A model generated the notes under the pieces. It saw only the letters and a list, made by a program, of their open reading frames with translations. It was not told where the DNA came from and did no database searches. Below, one piece after another: positions 62,501-64,000 of a DNA stretch of 64,000 nt. Source of the stretch: Ptiloglossa arizonensis (Eukaryota; Arthropoda; Insecta; Hymenoptera; Colletidae); assembly GCF_051014685.1 (NCBI RefSeq), contig NW_027478919.1:248001-312000 (forward strand), in the 5' to 3' direction. Within the stretch, counting starts at the first letter, position 1. The number at the start of each line of letters is the position of its first letter. Made by a program: the position numbers and the translations under genes.

Positions 62501-64000
62501 ATCTGAATGCAGAAACTCGCCCGATTACAATGTTGTGTGTACTTTTCCCCTAGGCCATTCCAGTTATTGGTTTCGAGTATCAGACTTGCGAAAATTTTGA
62601 TGGCTTCTCAACCATTCCTTAACTTCAAACTCCCATATCTCGCGAACGGATTGACGAACTCGAGAAATTCGTGTTGCATCTGAAAGCAGAAACTCGCCCG
62701 ATTACAACGGTATGTGTATTTTTGCCTTAGGCCATAGTAGTTATTGGTTTCGTGTATCAGACTTGCGAAAATTTTGATGGTTTCTCAACCATTCCTTAAC
62801 TTCAAACTCCCATATCTCGCGAACGGATTGCCGAACTCGAGAAATACCTGTTGCCTCTGAAAGCAGAAACTCGCCCGATTACAATGGTGTGTGTACTTTT
62901 CCCCTAGGCCATTCCAGTTATTGGTTTCGAGTATGAGACTTGCGAAAATTTTAATGGTTTCTCAACCATTCCTTAAGTTCAAACTCCCATATCTCGCGAA
63001 CGGATTGACGAACTCGAGAAATTCCTATTGCATCTGAAAGTGGAAACTCGCCCGATTACAATGGTGTGTGTACTTTTCCCCTAGGCAATTCCAGTTATTG
63101 GTTTCGAGTATGATACTTGCGAAAATTTTAATGGTTTCTCAACCATTCCTTAAGTTCAAACTCCCATATCTCGCGAACGGATTGACGAACTCGAGAAATT
63201 CCTATTCCATCTGAAAGCAGAAACAAGCCCGATTACAACGGTATGTGTATTTTTGCCTTAGGCCATAGTAGTTATTGGTTTCGTGTATCAGACTTGCGAA
63301 AATTTTGATGGTTTCTCAACCATTCCTTAACTTCAAACTCCCATATCTCGCGAACGGATTGCCGAACTCGAGAAATACCTGTTGCCTCTGAAAGCAGAAA
63401 CTCGCCCGATTACAATGGTGTGTGTACTTTTCCCCTAGGCCATTCCAGTTATTGGTTTCGAGTATGAGACTTGCGAAAATTTTAATGGTTTCTCAACCAT
63501 TCCTTAAGTTCAAACTCCCATATCTCGCGAACGGATTGACGAACTCGAGAAATTCCTATTCCATCTGAAAGCAGAAACACGCCCGATTACAACGGTATGT
63601 GTATTTTTGCCTTAGGCCATAGTAGTTATTGGTTTCGAGTATCAGACTTGCGAAAATTTTGATGGTTTCTCAACCATTCCTTAACTTCAAACTCCCATAT
63701 CTCGCGAACGGATTGCCGAACTCGAGAAATTCCTGTTGCATCTGAATGCAGAAACTCGCCCGATTACAATGGTGTGTGTACTTTTCCCCTAGGCCATTCC
63801 AGTTATTGGTTTCGAGTATCAGACTTGCGAAAATTTTGATGGCTTCTCAACCATTCCTTAACTTCAAACTCCCATATCTCGCGAACGGATTGACGAACTC
63901 GAGAAATTCGTGTTGCATCTGAAAGCAGAAACTCGCCCGATTACAACGGTATGTGTATTTTTGCCTTAGGCCATAGTAGTTATTGGTTTCGAGTATCAGA
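59501..64000 (+). repeat. Large higher-order repeat, copy 3 (partial, continues past the window)
   Basis: Third copy, starting at the equivalent of about 46757. Landmarks are gaaaccggaaactcg near 60030 and cccatttctcgcg near 61394. It differs from the others by a 2-bp deletion at about 59695 (gcccgaacaatgg), by one extra monomer at about 61012-61190, and by 7-monomer rather than 5-monomer spacing between aaacaagcccg monomers (61982 and 63221). Confidence 0.85.
61012..61190 (+). repeat. Extra 176-bp monomer private to the third large unit
   Basis: A monomer present here but absent from the equivalent places in the first two large units. It carries tctcaaacataccttaac and the shortened cttcagatcccatatc, which lacks one base. 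Its presence changes the offset to copy 2 from 5662 to 5838 bp. Confidence 0.75.

Larger units (their letters stand above)
23969..64000 (+). repeat. 177-bp satellite array, right arm
   Basis: About 226 further monomers of the same family and orientation as the left arm, continuing to the window end without interruption. Divergence is higher to about 36050 and falls beyond it, where multi-monomer blocks are nearly identical. In much of the right arm the cctagg hexamer is replaced by cttagg (gccttaggccatagtag). No second transposon and no inversion of monomer orientation was seen. Confidence 0.97.

Noticed and set aside
36050..64000. Telomeric repeat (TTAGG occurring in gccttaggcc)
   Set aside because: Only one TTAGG per 177-bp monomer and never in tandem, so this is not a telomere.
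1..64000. rDNA target expected for a classical R1 element
   Set aside because: No ribosomal RNA sequence is recognisable anywhere in the window; the flanks are satellite on both sides.

Overview
This window is almost entirely satellite DNA: about 345 head-to-tail monomers of 177 bp, all in the same orientation, interrupted once by a 5'-truncated non-LTR retrotransposon at 20999-23968. I see no host protein-coding gene, tRNA, rRNA or CRISPR array. The long tandem array, its multi-monomer higher-order structure, and a reverse-transcriptase ORF resembling the R1 clade (the group containing R1, TRAS and SART, best known from arthropods) point to an arthropod, most likely an insect, centromeric or other heterochromatic block. 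The order and species cannot be read from the sequence.

Layout. (1) 1-12558: homogeneous array dominated by a 6018-bp (34-monomer) tandem duplication, 523-6540 and 6541-12558, with an older nested 1416-bp duplication inside each copy. (2) 12559-20998: a partial further duplication to about 14223, then more divergent monomers with only short duplicated blocks. (3) 20999-23968: the GC-rich retroelement. It carries an intact RT reading frame, a hairpin-rich 3' UTR, a pure 23-A tail and a perfect 13-bp target-site duplication. (4) 23969 to about 36050: divergent satellite with shuffled block duplications (offsets of about 2832, 2655 and 2303 bp) and a distinctive monomer variant with an altered second half. 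(5) 36050-41060: more uniform monomers including a 1062-bp (6-monomer) tandem repeat. (6) 41060-46500: a 2477-bp (14-monomer) repeat present about 2.2 times. (7) 44965-64000: a very large higher-order unit of about 7.1-7.25 kb, present twice in full and once in part, itself containing 885-bp (5-monomer) sub-repeats.

Interpretation. The array looks layered: strongly homogenised blocks at both ends and a more diverged centre, and the only transposon lies in the diverged part. Two versions of a roughly 35-bp segment alternate irregularly between monomers. One of them creates a motif close to the CENP-B box (7 to 8 of 9 core positions). Removing the element and one copy of its target duplication restores an exact multiple of the monomer length between flanking homologous blocks, so the insertion was clean. 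The short ORFs in the satellite are by-products of a monomer length divisible by three and are not annotated as genes. Block boundaries marked 'about' were found by reading and may be off by tens of bases.
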